DNA of 64,000 bases. Source: Bremerella cremea (GTDB taxonomy: Bacteria > Planctomycetota > Planctomycetia > Pirellulales > Pirellulaceae). The DNA is taken from NCBI RefSeq assembly GCF_003335505.1, contig NZ_QPEX01000010.1:124001-188000 (forward strand), written 5' to 3'. Below the pieces are notes generated by a model. That model saw nothing but the letters and a program-made list of their open reading frames with translations. It searched no databases and was not told where the DNA came from. Below are positions 47,312 to 55,935 of the stretch, piece after piece. Position numbers and translations under genes: made by a program. How positions within the stretch are numbered: the first letter of the stretch is position 1; every line of letters begins with the position of its first letter.

Positions 47312-48643
47312 ATGGCTGCAGAAAAATTCGAGTGCCCCAAAGCGATCGTCGCACCGATTGATATTTTTGCTCAAACTGACTCATCCGTGCTGTACGCCGG
47401 TCCGGCGAACTACGGTGGGCGCGAAGGGGAAGTGACCATTACCTTGGACTTCTTTCCCCGTCCCAAAACCCGGTTCGAGTTCTCACCTCAATCGCCTTAT
47501 GGATTATTAGATCTTCACAGGGATTCGCCATGGGATAACACAGACCTGGAACTTTTGTGCCCCAATTCAAAGACAATAGAAGTCACGCCTTTACGCGTAG
47601 GTACCACAATTTCCGGAACCGTTAGCGGTGAATCGGTTCCGCTATCTTCATCAAGAATGCGACTGCTGGTGATCAACGGACCACGGTTCCATGGAGATCC
47701 TATCGACTTCGGTGACGTCTCCACGGCTGGGAGAGTCAGGGCTAGAGTAGCGGATTGTTCGATAACAATTGACCAAATCCCTTCCCTGAAGAACAAGTCT
47801 AAGGATAAGGACAATGCTGCATATCGGTTCACCCATTTGGTCGAATTAATGCCCGACCAATTAGGAAGTGACGTTACTGATATTCTGGACACCATCTTCC
47901 GGTCGCTAAGCTTCATGAAGGGACGCTGGGTTGGGCTAGTAGGCCCTTGGTGTTTTGATGAGAACGACCAGTTAGTTGACATCGCCTATCGAAACACAAA
48001 GGTAAGCCACTACGGGGATTCAGTGTCTTGGTTTTACGAAGATATCAGAGACGCGCTCTCGCAGCTTGCTCCGATGATTCACGCAACTCGCTCCGACGAA
48101 GGAAGATATCAAGCACTTCTCACTGCCCAGCACTGGTCGGTTGAAAGCAGCTTGTGCGCTGGTGGCGTCGAGGGTTCTCTGATACTCCAACAAGCAGCCC
48201 TGGAGTGCCTGTCCTGGCACGAGCTTATTGAGGTGCAAAATCGTCACTCAAAATCGAGGTTCAAAGACATTCCTGCTGCGGACAAGATTCGGGAATTGCT
48301 GACCAGTTGGAATATCGGCATAGATATTCCGAGTAAGTTTGATGCAATCGCGAACTTCGCACAGGAAAAGAAAAATTCGGACCCAACATACGCTGCCGAT
48401 ATCCCGGCAGCGATGGTCAGCATTCGCAACATTCTAGTTCATGCCGAACCAAGTAGGAGCCTTGCCCTATTTTCGCGTGAAAGATCGAGCGAAGAAATCA
48501 TGGACATTTGGAAATTGGCTCAAACGGTTTTGCAGCAAGCAATTCTTGCCTCGCTCGGTTATCAGGGAAAGATCGTTAATCGAAACACGGATGCGACGAC
48601 AGTGTGGGATGCGACAGGACCGGTACCGTGGGCAATCACGTGA
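47312..48643 (+). CDS. HEPN-type protein, candidate defence ribonuclease (ApeA-like layout)
   Basis: This 443-residue protein begins with a beta-rich region of about 200 residues (AGPANYGGREGEVTITLDF), and the second half is helical with the HEPN hallmark R-x4-H in MVSIRNILVHAEPSR near residue 372. An upstream helix (LILQQAALECLSWHELIE) provides the usual partner strand of the fold. HEPN proteins with such motifs are often RNases in antiphage or toxin systems, and ApeA has a similar N-terminal-domain/C-terminal-HEPN plan; the assignment to ApeA itself is unproven. ATG 47312 is preferred over 47282 because AAGG lies upstream. It lies in a degenerate island with an integrase at tRNA-Arg. Confidence 0.7.
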   Translation: MAAEKFECPKAIVAPIDIFAQTDSSVLYAGPANYGGREGEVTITLDFFPRPKTRFEFSPQSPYGLLDLHRDSPWDNTDLELLCPNSKTIEVTPLRVGTTISGTVSGESVPLSSSRMRLLVINGPRFHGDPIDFGDVSTAGRVRARVADCSITIDQIPSLKNKSKDKDNAAYRFTHLVELMPDQLGSDVTDILDTIFRSLSFMKGRWVGLVGPWCFDENDQLVDIAYRNTKVSHYGDSVSWFYEDIRDALSQLAPMIHATRSDEGRYQALLTAQHWSVESSLCAGGVEGSLILQQAALECLSWHELIEVQNRHSKSRFKDIPAADKIRELLTSWNIGIDIPSKFDAIANFAQEKKNSDPTYAADIPAAMVSIRNILVHAEPSRSLALFSRERSSEEIMDIWKLAQTVLQQAILASLGYQGKIVNRNTDATTVWDATGPVPWAIT

Positions 48644-48740
48644 TCGAGTGTAACTCAGTGTAATGTATTAAATTGTCCGGTATGATGCCGAGCATTGTTT
48701 CGCCAGGATGGCAGGCTTAAAAGATGCAGGACACGACACA

Positions 48741-49742
48741 ATGGGACGCCCCCGAAAACTGCCTGCCGGAATGCACCAGCGCGGAACGGCCTACTATGCC
48801 CGTTTTCGTACGAATGGCCGCTTGATTCGAAAGAAGCTTTCGACGAACTTCAAAGCCGCTTGCGAGATGTTAAACGATCTTCGCGCACGAGCCGACAAGG
48901 CCGGCGCCGGCATCATCGATAACGATTACCCATGGGACGACCTGAAAGCCGAATTCCTGCGATGGGCTCGCCAGGAAAAAACCATGGACGACGACTACAA
49001 GCGGACGCTGGGTTACTTCGAGACCTACCGACCGGTCAAGAGAATCCGGGCTATTATTCACGATTTCGTGTTTGGTTTCCGTGACTGGCGAGCAGCCAGA
49101 AGAAGACGCCGAAGTCTCAGCAGAATGTGAGCGTGCGGACCATTAACAGCAACGTCTCCACCTTGCGATCGATGCTCAACAAAGGGGTGAAGTGGGGGCG
49201 AATCGGTTTCAATCCGATCGCCGGCTTATCTCCCTTGGAGAACCTGGAAGACGGGCAAGGAACGTGAGGTTCCATTGTGTGACGAAGTCATGGCCATCAT
49301 CTGCCAAAAGCACCAGGAAGCCTCGTTTCGACATCCGGTCGACGGCTACTGGCCAGAGCAAACACGCCGCCAACACGAGAACTTCAGCAAGGATCACGTC
49401 TTTGCGACCCGGGCCAACACGCCGATGAAGAACAATCTTCTCAACCGGTTCTATACCGTTTGCAAAAAAGCGGATATAGCCGACGCGGTCCCTGGCGCGG
49501 CAGTGGATATACACGGTATGCGAGTTTCGTTCGCAACGCTGGCCCTTGAGTCAGGGGGAACCCCAAAGGCAGTGCAAGAGATCCTCGGACACTCCACGCT
49601 CGATATGACCATGAAGGTCTACAACCGGGCTCGCAGCGAATCGAAGCGTACTGCAGTCGGCGCCCTGCCCTTCGCCACGGTAACCACCCCCGAGAAGCGG
49701 GACGTTATCAGCATCGAGGAAGCCCGAAAAGGAACTGCCTAG
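48741..49742 (+). pseudogene. Tyrosine recombinase (phage-type integrase), frameshifted
   Basis: Three frames hold successive parts of one integrase. From 48741 the N-terminal DNA-binding part reads RGTAYYARFRTNGRLIRKK and on to FGFRDWRA. At about 49095 the sequence moves to another frame (SQKKTPKSQQNVSVRTINS, then LRSMLNKGVKWGRIGFNPIA), and near 49250 it returns to the first frame (KTGKEREVPLCDEVMA). The last part carries the catalytic end: DIHGMRVSFATLALESGG (H-x-x-R), ILGHSTLDMTMKVYNRA (H and Tyr nucleophile). No single frame makes the whole enzyme. It lies 134 bases from the 3' end of tRNA-Arg, the typical attachment target. Confidence 0.85.
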
Positions 49743-49876
49743 AAATCTTGCGCACATGGTGTGCACAAACCCAGCCTAAATTAGACCATTCTACGGGTTT
49801 TAGTGGGTCATCCAGGCGGTCACGCCAGCGCACAAAAAAAGCCGTAAACCATTACTGGCAAACGACTTTCCTTCAG

Positions 49877-49950
49877 CGTCCCCGGCTGGGGTCGAACCAG
49901 CAACCTCTGGCTTCGGAGGCCAACGCTCTATCCAGTTGAGCTACGGGGAC
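49877..49950 (-). tRNA. tRNA-Arg (anticodon CCG)
   Basis: The minus-strand cloverleaf is complete: acceptor GTCCCCG/CGGGGAC, D stem GCTC/GAGC, anticodon stem TTGGC/GCCAG around loop CTCCGAA (anticodon CCG), variable loop AGGTT, and T stem GCTGG/CCAGC with loop TTCGACC. Discriminator base G; CCA is not encoded. The 3' end faces the integrase remnant, marking an island attachment site. Confidence 0.95.
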
Positions 49951-50151
49951 GGGATTGCTTCGTATATTAGGGGTAGCACTGGGCGATTGTCAACGATGGT
50001 GGTATCCGAAGTTAACGACTGGCAACGACTACGGTCGATTTTTTGGGTGCGAGATTGTTTTGGGTGGCTTGCTTGTACTTTCGCCGTCGAAGGGAAACAA
50101 TCGTGCTTAGCAGCCAGTTAAGAGACCACGTTACTGCAGCCGGAGTTCAGG

Positions 50152-50628
50152 ATGATCATTCAGAAACAGTACAAGTTTTACGCGGCCCATCGCAATGAAG
50201 AGCTGCAGGACAAGTGCCGGAATCTGCATGGCCATCGGTATGGGATCGTCTGTCACTTCCAGGTACAGCGGACCGGCTCGTATTCGACCTTGTTTTCTGA
50301 TTTCGACGACAAAATTGGGCCTTTCCTCAAAGAATATTACGACCATGGAATGCTGATCAACGTCAGCGATCCGCTTTATGCCACACTCAAGAACCACATG
50401 GAGGTTCACGGCGAAGACCTGAAACTCCGCGAGTTTCAAGGGCCGACTTCGGTCGAGAACCTGGCCCACCAGCTTTTTACCGAGATCACCCAAATGGGGT
50501 TCGAGCTTGTGCGACTAGATGTCCAGGAAACTGACACCTCGGTTATTAGTTACGATCGGAATGATTGGGAAAGAGATAACGCAGCGCAGGTTTTCTCGCA
50601 AACCGAGCCAGTTAAAGCGACTTCCTGA
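50152..50628 (+). CDS. 6-pyruvoyl tetrahydropterin synthase / QueD family protein
   Basis: This 158-residue protein belongs to the T-fold family of QueD (6-carboxytetrahydropterin synthase, queuosine pathway) and PTPS. Zinc ligands are visible as His in KFYAAHRNEE and the pair in RNLHGHRYGI. A Glu-containing end (LVRLDVQETDTSVISY) matches the substrate-binding Glu. The lack of other queuosine genes nearby leaves the exact reaction open. It is the first gene outside the tRNA-Arg island. Confidence 0.9.
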   Translation: MIIQKQYKFYAAHRNEELQDKCRNLHGHRYGIVCHFQVQRTGSYSTLFSDFDDKIGPFLKEYYDHGMLINVSDPLYATLKNHMEVHGEDLKLREFQGPTSVENLAHQLFTEITQMGFELVRLDVQETDTSVISYDRNDWERDNAAQVFSQTEPVKATS

Positions 50629-50752
50629 GCCTTGATCGGTCGATACGAGCCACAAGATACGGCAAGAATTGAGTCGCATTATTTGTCGTAAAGAGCTACA
50701 CTGAAGCATGATAGCGATGATGCTCGCGCTTGCCTTTCTGGGATGACGACCG

Positions 50753-51328
50753 GTGGCGTTGACCTACTTTAAACGATTCCGCATGGAGATTCCTCTGAGC
50801 ACCTTACCCGAGGTGCCCCCCCTGCCTGCTGGGTTTCGCTTTCGTCCTTGGAATGCAGAAATCTTGAAGCGGCATGCGGAAGTGAAATACCAAAGTTTCC
50901 GCTTCGAGGTCGACGCGAATGTCTTTCCCTGCCTGGGAGATGCCGAAGGTTGTTTTCGGCTGATGCGAGAAATTTCGATGCGAGACGGATTTATTCCCGC
51001 CGCAACCTGGTTGATTGAACACGAAGAGCAAGTCACCGGCACTTGGCAGGCGGTGGCTACCATTCAAGGAGTTCGGGACCGAGACGGGAACGGCTCGATT
51101 CAGAACTTGGGCGTCGTCCCAGGCTTCCGAGGCGTTGGCATTGGCTCGCTGCTGCTATTGAAAGCATTGCACGGATTCCAAGAGAATGGGCTCCCACGGG
51201 CCTCGTTAGAGGTGACCTCGCAAAATATCGGAGCGATTCGCTTGTACGAGCGGCTCGGCTTCCGGATCGCCTCAACCGTCTACAAGGCGGTCGAGATGGG
51301 AGCCGTGCAGACAACGACTCAAGCCTAA
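50753..51328 (+). CDS. GNAT family N-acetyltransferase
   Basis: This 191-residue protein has the acetyl-CoA pyrophosphate-binding segment (VVPGFRGVGIGSLLLLKAL) and the final strands (SQNIGAIRLYERLGFRIA). The substrate is unknown. Translation could start at GTG 50753 or at ATG 50783; neither has a clear ribosome site. It lies in a plus-strand row but is separated from both neighbours by more than 100 bases. Confidence 0.88.
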   Translation: MALTYFKRFRMEIPLSTLPEVPPLPAGFRFRPWNAEILKRHAEVKYQSFRFEVDANVFPCLGDAEGCFRLMREISMRDGFIPAATWLIEHEEQVTGTWQAVATIQGVRDRDGNGSIQNLGVVPGFRGVGIGSLLLLKALHGFQENGLPRASLEVTSQNIGAIRLYERLGFRIASTVYKAVEMGAVQTTTQA

Positions 51329-51500
51329 GCTGGCCAGGACTGGGGCTTGTAGGGAAATCTTTCTCCCGTTTTAATCTGGGCTAGAGTTCACCTCCGCGTG
51401 AATTAACAAAGCGGAACAAGCTTGCGTTAACTTCGGGTTGAACCAACGCTACGGTACAACCATTTATCCTTTGTTTGCGACGGGAAGCGACGGCAAGAAC

Positions 51501-52757
51501 GTGCGTTCGACAATCCACTCCGAGAGCTTTGACAACGGATTGACCCTCCTTGCGGAGTCGATGCCTTGGCTGCAATCGGCGGCCTTTGCGGTCGTCATTC
51601 CGGCTGGCGTTCAGCGCGAAGAAGAGTCGAATCGTGGCGTCGCCAACCTCCTCTGCGACTGGGTCCAGCGAGGCTGCGGCCCGTATGATAGTCGCCAATT
51701 CGTCGAGGCCCTTGATAATTTAGGGGTGGCTCGCGGCGGGGGCGTTTCTTCCAGTCACATTACGTTTAGTGGTGCCCTGCTGGCCGAACACCTGGGCCCT
51801 ACGCTGGGAATCTATGCCGATCTCGTTCAACGGCCCCACTTTCTGGCCGACGAGTTCGACGACGCCAAGCAGGTTTGTTTTCAAGAGCTTCGCGCCCTGG
51901 AAGACGACCTCCATCAGCAAACAATGATCACGCTACGTCGGCAAATATACCCAGATCCTTGGGGCTGGCATCCGACAGGCTCTCCGGCGACCGTCGAAGC
52001 GTTAACGCCCGAGATGGCCCATCAGTTTTACGATAACTGGATGCGCCCAGACGAAACGATCATTTCGGTCGCTGGCAACTTCGATTGGAATCAGTTGCGC
52101 GACCACGTCGAAGCGTTGTACGGCGGCTGGAAAGCAAAGCCAGGCCAGAAGAGCTATCTGGGCTCGAAGCTGCCTGATTACGTTCACATTCCGTTCGATT
52201 CAAGCCAAACGCACGTCGCCCTCGGTTTCGACAGCGTGCCGGTTTCCGATCCTGATTTTTACCAGGCGCGGGCCGCCATCGGCATCATGAGCGATGGCAT
52301 GAGTTCGCGTTTGTTTAGCGAAGTCCGCGAAAAGCGAGGGCTGTGCTACACGGTGTATGCTTCTTGCCATTCGCTGCGAACCCAGGGCTCGGTACTTGCC
52401 TACGCTGGGACCAGCACCGAGCGTGCTCAAGAAACGCTTGATGTCATGCTCGAACAATTCAACGAGCTACCGCAGGGAGTTCAGCAAGACGAGCTCACAC
52501 GGCTCAAGGCGCGGTTCAAAAGCGGCATCGTCATGCAACAAGAATCGAGTTCTTCGCGGGCTTCGTCCATGGCGGGCGATTGGTACCACTTAGGACGCAT
52601 TCGTACGATGGACGAACTTGCCAAGACGGTCGATGAAATTACTGTCGATACGATCAACGCTTATCTGCAGAAAAGCCCCCCCAGTCACTATCGAGTTACG
52701 ACCATCGGTGCAAAGAAATTGGAGGTTCCGCGTGGAATTTCGTCAAGCGACGCTTGA
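51501..52757 (+). CDS. M16 peptidase family protein lacking the HXXEH motif
   Basis: This is an M16-fold protein of about 418 residues whose first domain (LDNG-type start SFDNGLTLLAESM) has NRGVANLLCDWVQRG where active members have HFLEH, so it cannot bind zinc and is probably a regulatory or structural partner. The R/Y pair of the second domain is present (EVREKRGLCYTVYASC). Such inactive/active pairs form heterodimers, as in mitochondrial processing peptidase. The start is uncertain: GTG 51501 fits family length, but the frame is open to a TTG at 51438. It overlaps the next gene by 26 bases. Confidence 0.85.
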   Translation: MRSTIHSESFDNGLTLLAESMPWLQSAAFAVVIPAGVQREEESNRGVANLLCDWVQRGCGPYDSRQFVEALDNLGVARGGGVSSSHITFSGALLAEHLGPTLGIYADLVQRPHFLADEFDDAKQVCFQELRALEDDLHQQTMITLRRQIYPDPWGWHPTGSPATVEALTPEMAHQFYDNWMRPDETIISVAGNFDWNQLRDHVEALYGGWKAKPGQKSYLGSKLPDYVHIPFDSSQTHVALGFDSVPVSDPDFYQARAAIGIMSDGMSSRLFSEVREKRGLCYTVYASCHSLRTQGSVLAYAGTSTERAQETLDVMLEQFNELPQGVQQDELTRLKARFKSGIVMQQESSSSRASSMAGDWYHLGRIRTMDELAKTVDEITVDTINAYLQKSPPSHYRVTTIGAKKLEVPRGISSSDA

Positions 52758-53967
52758 TAACGGCTTGGATATTGTCGCGGAAGTCAATCCTAACGCCTAT
52801 TCCTTGGCGACGGCCTTCTTTGTGAAGACCGGTTCGCGCGACGAAACGGCCGAAGTTGCCGGGGTGAGCCACTTCCTGGAACACATGGTCTTCAAAGGGA
52901 CGGCCCGCCGTTCGGCTGAAGATGTCAACCGCCAGTTAGACGAACTCGGCGCGCAGTCCAATGCGTTCACCAGCGAAGAAAAAACGGTCTACTACGCGGT
53001 TGTGCTGCCAGAACTGCAAAACCAGGTCGTCGATCTGTTGGCCGATATCATGCGGCCTACGCTGCGGCAAGAGGATTTCGACACCGAGAAAAAAGTGATC
53101 CTCGAAGAGATCATGAAGTACGACGACCAGCCTCCTTACGGTGGTCACGAAAAGAGCATGGCGGCCTATTTCGGCGAGCATCCGCTGGGCAACAGCGTAC
53201 TCGGCACGCAAGAGTCGGTTGGCGCACTAACGCGCGACCAAATGATGGCCTACTTCGAGCAGCATTACAGTCCTAGCAACATTGCCCTAGTAGCCACCGG
53301 CAATGTCGACTTCGATGCCCTGGTCGAACAAGCCAATCAGCTTTGTGGTAGCTGGCAAAAATACGAAGTTACCCGCAACACGGCCCGACCACGGGGGCAA
53401 AGTAATTTTCAGTTCTTCACCAAAGAGAACTCGATTCAAGAGTACGTGATACAACTGGCCGAGTCGCCTGCTTCGGAAGATGATGATCGTCACGCCGCTC
53501 GCTTGTTGGGTACGATCATGGGAGACGACGTCGGTAGTCGCTTCTTCTGGGAACTTGTCGATCCAGGCCTGGCCGAGTTTGCGGCCATGGAATCGTATGA
53601 GTTTCAAGGCTGCGGTGTGATGATGAATTACCTGTGCTGTGCCCCGCAAGACACGCAGCGAGTGCTTGATGTCGTTTCGCACGAGATCGAGAAACTAATG
53701 GCCGAAGGCGTGACTGCCCACGAACTGGAACTAGCCAAAAATAAAGCTTGTTCCCACGTCGTATTACGCAGCGAACGCCCTTCCAGTCGGCTATTCTCGG
53801 TCGGCTCGAGCTGGACCCAGCGTCGCAGTTTGCGCACCGTGAAGGAAACAGTCGATGCGTATCGCCGCGTCAACCTGGACGATATTGGCCAATTGCTGCA
53901 AAAGTACGATCTTCGCCAGACGTCGACCACGGCGGTCGGTCCGCTGACGTCGCTACAGATTCCCTAG
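52732..53967 (+). CDS. M16 family zinc peptidase
   Basis: This 411-residue active M16 peptidase has the inverted zinc motif in SHFLEHMVFKGTA (H-x-x-E-H) and the downstream Glu ligand in EKKVILEEIMKYDD. The start is GTG at 52732 (MEFRQATLDNGL) with GGAGG eight bases upstream, inside the end of the previous gene. With the inactive partner it probably forms a heterodimeric peptidase in the cell envelope. It ends in a hairpin one base after the stop. Confidence 0.93.
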   Translation: MEFRQATLDNGLDIVAEVNPNAYSLATAFFVKTGSRDETAEVAGVSHFLEHMVFKGTARRSAEDVNRQLDELGAQSNAFTSEEKTVYYAVVLPELQNQVVDLLADIMRPTLRQEDFDTEKKVILEEIMKYDDQPPYGGHEKSMAAYFGEHPLGNSVLGTQESVGALTRDQMMAYFEQHYSPSNIALVATGNVDFDALVEQANQLCGSWQKYEVTRNTARPRGQSNFQFFTKENSIQEYVIQLAESPASEDDDRHAARLLGTIMGDDVGSRFFWELVDPGLAEFAAMESYEFQGCGVMMNYLCCAPQDTQRVLDVVSHEIEKLMAEGVTAHELELAKNKACSHVVLRSERPSSRLFSVGSSWTQRRSLRTVKETVDAYRRVNLDDIGQLLQKYDLRQTSTTAVGPLTSLQIP

Positions 53968-53994
53968 TTGGTTTGGCCATTACGGCCCAACCAA
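53968..53994 (+). terminator. Hairpin after the M16 pair
   Basis: TTGGTTTGGCC and GGCCCAACCAA pair at 10 of 11 positions around a 5-base loop, directly after the stop codon. No T-run follows, so it may stabilise the mRNA end rather than terminate. Confidence 0.4.
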
Positions 53995-54111
53995 ACCGAT
54001 GCCTCCTTTCTTTGCTTCAGCCTAGATTGACCGAATTGCGTGCTGTCAGTGACGGCAAGCGGTCGATGAAGGATGTTGTTGAGGTGTCATGGATGAAAGG
54101 GAGTGTCGACG

Positions 54112-54432
54112 GTGTTGCGTACCATTCAACTGACAGCGGTCGTCTTATTGCTATGTTTGATCTTGGCTCCGGCTGCCGCTGAGGCCGGGAGTGGCTGGAA
54201 TCGTGCCATGCGATTCTTCGGCGAATTCTGGAGTGACGGGTACCATTCCCCAGGGGATTACTGGAATCAGCCCCCCCACCACCCTCCTCGAGTTCCTGCC
54301 TATCAGCCGTATTATCCGGTGATGCCGCAACCAACCCAGGCATTGCCCGCGCCGGGGATGCCGATGGAAGAAACCATTTCGACTCCCATTATCGAGTACC
54401 CACCGGTAATTCGTGGCGTACCCAGCAAGTAG
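54112..54432 (+). CDS. Small secreted Pro-rich protein
   Basis: This 106-residue protein has a signal peptide (LTAVVLLLCLILAPAAAEAG) and then a mature part rich in Pro and Tyr (HHPPRVPAYQPYYPVMPQPT). No family recognised. GTG 54112 has AAAGGGAG at good distance; an upstream GTG at 54103 overlaps that site. It is likely exported, perhaps to the cell surface. Confidence 0.6.
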   Translation: MLRTIQLTAVVLLLCLILAPAAAEAGSGWNRAMRFFGEFWSDGYHSPGDYWNQPPHHPPRVPAYQPYYPVMPQPTQALPAPGMPMEETISTPIIEYPPVIRGVPSK

Positions 54433-54531
54433 TCACCGTTAATTCACACGGTACCAGGCGACTCCTGGTTGAGGGGATACGGCGAATTCGCTAGAATCCG
54501 CCTTCTCAACCTGACCCTTGGAGTTATCGCA

Positions 54532-54990
54532 ATGGAACGTACGCTAGTTCTTCTGAAGCCTGATTGTGTTGAACGTCGCTTGATTGGCCGCATCTTGGGC
54601 CGTTTCGAGGACAAAGGGCTGAATATCATCGCTATGAAGCTGATCCGCATTACACCGGATCTGGCCAAGCAGCACTACGCCGAACACGTCAGCAAGCCGT
54701 TCTACCCAGGCCTAGAATCGTTCATCACTGCCGCCCCTGTCGTGGCTTTGGTGCTGGAAGGTTTGGAAGCGATCAGCGTTGTTCGCGGCATTTTGGGTGC
54801 GACCAGCGGGTTGAAGGCCGAAGCGGGTACCATCCGTGGCGATTTCAGCAGCAGCCGCCAGATGAATCTGGTTCATGCTTCCGATGGGCCTGAAGCCGCC
54901 AAGCGTGAAATCGAGCTCTACTTCCAGCCTGAAGAAGTGCTGGATTACAAGCCAACGCTGACTCCTTGGATGCGTGCTGACGACGAGTAA
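54532..54990 (+). CDS. ndk: Nucleoside diphosphate kinase
   Basis: Ndk balances nucleoside triphosphate pools by moving phosphate from ATP through a His intermediate. The 152-residue protein has ERTLVLLKPDCVERRLIG at the start and the active-site His in MNLVHASDGPEAAKREI. ATG 54532 is preceded by GGAG; the open frame to 54469 holds no family sequence. Confidence 0.97.
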   Translation: MERTLVLLKPDCVERRLIGRILGRFEDKGLNIIAMKLIRITPDLAKQHYAEHVSKPFYPGLESFITAAPVVALVLEGLEAISVVRGILGATSGLKAEAGTIRGDFSSSRQMNLVHASDGPEAAKREIELYFQPEEVLDYKPTLTPWMRADDE

Positions 54991-55009
54991 TCGTCCTTGT
55001 TCGTCTCTT

Positions 55010-55040
55010 GCTGCCTATCGATTTCTACAAGATCGGCAGC
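55010..55040 (+). terminator. Possible weak terminator after ndk
   Basis: GCTGCC and GGCAGC pair with a short ATC/GAT extension around a loop, 20 bases after the ndk stop. No T-run, so uncertain. Confidence 0.3.
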
Positions 55041-55142
55041 CGTTCTTGAATCGTCACACGGCAAGGTAAACAGGCGGTTTCCTATTATTGAAGCCGCTAT
55101 CGTGTGGCCGTTGCGTTTCTACACGGATCGCCCAAACGGCGA

Positions 55143-55844
55143 TTAATGTTCCGCCGGCTTGGCCGTAAGAAAGAACTCGGCTAATTGCTGCCCGATTCGA
55201 GCGGAATCGTTTTGCTCGCGGACCGTTGTAATTGCTGCTGCGGCTTGCTCCTCCGTAAGCGCGTTGCCAGCCTTAATGGCGATCGAATCGCGAGTATACT
55301 CCGGGGAAAACTCTGGGTGAAACTGAAAGCTCATCGCTTTTACCCCGTGACTACCTGGGTACGCAAAGCCTGCGTTGGCGCAGAAAGCAGAGGAAGCGAT
55401 CACTTCCGCTGCGGCAGGCTTGGTAACGACTTGGTCTTGGTGCATGGCGAGACAATCGATCTTGTCCGTTCCGAGTTGGTATCGAGTTTGGCCGATGCTC
55501 CAGCCGGCTGCGTGCTTGGCCACTTTTCCGCCGAGGGCTTGGGCCATGATCTGATGGCCGAAACAAATGCCGGCCAAAGGGATCTCTGCCGCGTAGATTT
55601 CACGGATCAGATTTTCCAGCGGTGGAATATAGGCGTGCGATTCATAAGCGCCGTCGGCGGAACCGGTGATTAACCAACCATCGCACGCCTGAACACTTTC
55701 AGGGAACTCTCCGGCGGCCACCACATAAGTTTGAAACTCGAAACCATGTCCGGCCAATAGTCGCTGGAACATCTCTGGGTATTGCCCATACTTTTCCACA
55801 AGCGGCTCTGGCACATAGCCTGCTTGAAGAATGCCGATTTTCAT
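55143..55844 (-). CDS. Class I glutamine amidotransferase-like protein
   Basis: This 233-residue protein is a free-standing GATase1 domain with the nucleophile Cys in LAGICFGHQIMAQALGG and the catalytic His-x-Glu in MSFQFHPEFSPEYT. Stand-alone members are often annotated as GMP synthase-like, but no synthase domain is present, and related proteins act on gamma-glutamyl compounds. Substrate unknown. Confidence 0.9.
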   Translation of the reverse strand: MKIGILQAGYVPEPLVEKYGQYPEMFQRLLAGHGFEFQTYVVAAGEFPESVQACDGWLITGSADGAYESHAYIPPLENLIREIYAAEIPLAGICFGHQIMAQALGGKVAKHAAGWSIGQTRYQLGTDKIDCLAMHQDQVVTKPAAAEVIASSAFCANAGFAYPGSHGVKAMSFQFHPEFSPEYTRDSIAIKAGNALTEEQAAAAITTVREQNDSARIGQQLAEFFLTAKPAEH

Positions 55845-55935
55845 TCTCTCGAACTTTCAATACCTAGGTTCTGAACAAGAGACTTTCTAGGCGTCGTGTT
55901 CCCGTTCGCAATCACTACCGAAACGATCTCGTTGT

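Noticed and set aside
45832..48740. Possible att copy of the tRNA-Arg 3' end at the left of the island
   Set aside because: Reading by eye found only short GC-rich matches, not a convincing repeat of the tRNA end.
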